Source: Caldithrix sp. (GTDB lineage: Bacteria; Zhuqueibacterota; Zhuqueibacteria; Thermofontimicrobiales; Sulfurfontimicrobiaceae). From it: DNA of 64,000 nucleotides. The stretch is taken from the NCBI GenBank assembly GCA_020722815.1, contig DYKB01000005.1, positions 70,270 through 134,269 of the forward strand. The letters are read 5' to 3'. The first letter of the stretch is position 1; each line of letters opens with the position of its first letter. A program made the position numbers and the translations under genes. Positions 63,006-64,000 of this stretch are shown here, in pieces. Under the pieces are notes generated by a model. That model had not been told where the DNA came from. It did not search any database and worked only from the letters and a program-made list of their open reading frames with translations.

Positions 63006-64000
63006 CTAACTCAATCCCAACCAGGATTTCATGCGATCGATAATTCCAAAATCATCCTTTTTAATATCATCGAGCATGGAATATTCATCCTGTTTATTCA
63101 GGTAATATAAAATCAAACCAATAGCTGTCGCATAAATCGGACTTTTTGCCAGATCAACCAGGCCAGAGAAACCAGTCGGAAAACCCAATTTGACCGGCAT
63201 ATCAAACACTTCCTCAGCCAATTCATTCAGCCCCTTGAGTAAAGAACCCCCACCCGTTAAAACAACGCCGGCAGTCATTAAATTAGCAAATTCGGACTTT
63301 TTCATTTCATTGGCCGCAAGCGTAAATATTTCTTCCATCCGTGGCTGGATGATATCCACCAGCAATCCGCGCGATACTTTTCGCGCAGCGCGTCCTCCGA
63401 CTCCGGGAATGTCAACCGTTTCGTTAGAATCGATTACGGAATGAAGTGCGGCACCTGAGCGAATTTTAACCAACTCCGCCTGATCTACGGGGGTTCGTAA
63501 ACAGAGTGCCAGATCATTGGTTACCGCACCGCCACCAAGGGCCACAATTCCGGTGTGTCGAATACAGCCTTCAAAAAACATGGCGATATCGGTGGTACCA
63601 CCACCTAAATCCAGTACCGCAACACCTAATTCTTTCTCATCATCACTCAAAACAGAATAACTGGAAGCCAGCGGCTGCAGAACCAGATCCAGCACATTCA
63701 GGCCGGCACGATTGACACATCGATAAATATTCTGCGCCGAGGTAACAGCCCCTGTGACAATATGGACTTCGGCCTCTAATCGAACTCCCGACATGCCGAG
63801 GGGATCTGGAATGCCACGCTGTTCATCCACGATAAATTCCTGTGGCAAAATATGGATTATCTCACGGTCAATCGGTAAAACGACGGCTTTGGCAGCATCG
63901 ATGACGCGCCGGATGTCATTTTCAGTAATTTCATTATCCGGTCCTGAAACGGCAACGACCCCCCGGCCATTGATACTTCGAATATGATCACCTGCAATTC
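63006..64000 (-). CDS. ftsA: Cell division protein FtsA (cut by window edge)
   Basis: 331 codons are open from the right edge to the stop at 63006. The reading is in frame from the edge (IAGDHIRSINGRGVVAVSG), so the ATG at 63846-63848 is internal. Actin-fold marks: VAVLDLGGGTTDIAMFFEG (phosphate loop), GVVLTGGGSLLKGLNELAEE (adenosine motif) and the C-terminal amphipathic helix RMKSWLGLS that binds the membrane. It anchors FtsZ filaments. The first about 85 residues lie beyond the window. Confidence 0.96.
   Translation of the reverse strand, partial: IAGDHIRSINGRGVVAVSGPDNEITENDIRRVIDAAKAVVLPIDREIIHILPQEFIVDEQRGIPDPLGMSGVRLEAEVHIVTGAVTSAQNIYRCVNRAGLNVLDLVLQPLASSYSVLSDDEKELGVAVLDLGGGTTDIAMFFEGCIRHTGIVALGGGAVTNDLALCLRTPVDQAELVKIRSGAALHSVIDSNETVDIPGVGGRAARKVSRGLLVDIIQPRMEEIFTLAANEMKKSEFANLMTAGVVLTGGGSLLKGLNELAEEVFDMPVKLGFPTGFSGLVDLAKSPIYATAIGLILYYLNKQDEYSMLDDIKKDDFGIIDRMKSWLGLS

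Overview
The window reads as about 64 kb of one chromosome from a Gram-negative member of the FCB superphylum, most like the Calditrichota/KSB1-type lineages. Evidence: a TonB-dependent receptor with a carboxypeptidase-regulatory-like domain lies beside a large secreted protein and a PorV/PorQ-like outer-membrane protein; one protein ends in a type IX-secretion-like sorting domain; start codons are preceded by strong AGGAGG-type Shine-Dalgarno sites, and two promoters look like sigma-70 (TTGCAT-N17-TATATT), both of which argue against Bacteroidota proper. The lineage is inferred; no marker search was possible.

Layout. (1) 1-5.3 kb, minus strand, core informational genes: rny (cut by the left edge), a probable 6S RNA, zapA, a zapB-like coiled-coil gene, then rplT-rpmI-infC-thrS and two identical tRNA-Val(GAC) genes. 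infC appears to start at AUU. (2) 5.3-8.2 kb: a foldback repeat, a C69 dipeptidase and a glycerophosphodiester phosphodiesterase. (3) 8.7-19.2 kb, plus strand: GH38 alpha-mannosidase, an unknown protein, uppP, an NSS amino-acid transporter with its 40-residue small subunit, holA, an ECF sigma factor, a zinc-finger anti-sigma factor, and an HtrA-like protein that has lost two of its three catalytic residues. (4) 19.2-31.8 kb: aldo/keto reductase, transglutaminase-like protein, VIT/VWA protein with a sorting domain, tex, an OmpA-domain protein, several foldback repeats, a dehydrogenase remnant, and a pair of E1 alpha/beta 2-oxoacid dehydrogenase genes without E2 or E3. (5) 31.8-58.6 kb, all minus strand: an accessory carbohydrate and sugar-acid region. 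(6) 59-64 kb, minus strand: a Fe-S protein, pyrB, ftsZ and ftsA (cut by the right edge).

The accessory region probably works as a uptake-and-breakdown unit. A GH36-like alpha-galactosidase, secreted and lipoprotein partners, a Gfo/Idh/MocA oxidoreductase and a DUF4861-like protein precede a classic sugar-acid end-pathway: an HpcH/HpaI (GarL-type) aldolase, a tartronate-semialdehyde (GarR-type) reductase, a sugar-acid transporter of the MFS anion:cation symporter family, a GntR/FadR-type regulator and a D-2-hydroxyacid dehydrogenase. The TonB receptor, its large secreted neighbour and the PorV-like protein lie downstream. Nearly identical promoter-operator regions lie before the regulator gene and before the GH36-like gene 16 kb away, which suggests one regulon.

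The most striking object is the MFS transporter: about 378 residues, readable as seven FG-GAP-like beta-propeller blades, are inserted in frame in the first periplasmic loop. Several genes of the accessory region carry frameshifts or in-frame stops (TonB receptor, GH36-like enzyme, Gfo/Idh/MocA oxidoreductase, acetyltransferase), whereas the housekeeping genes are intact. This means decay of the cluster, or sequence errors, which cannot be told apart here.
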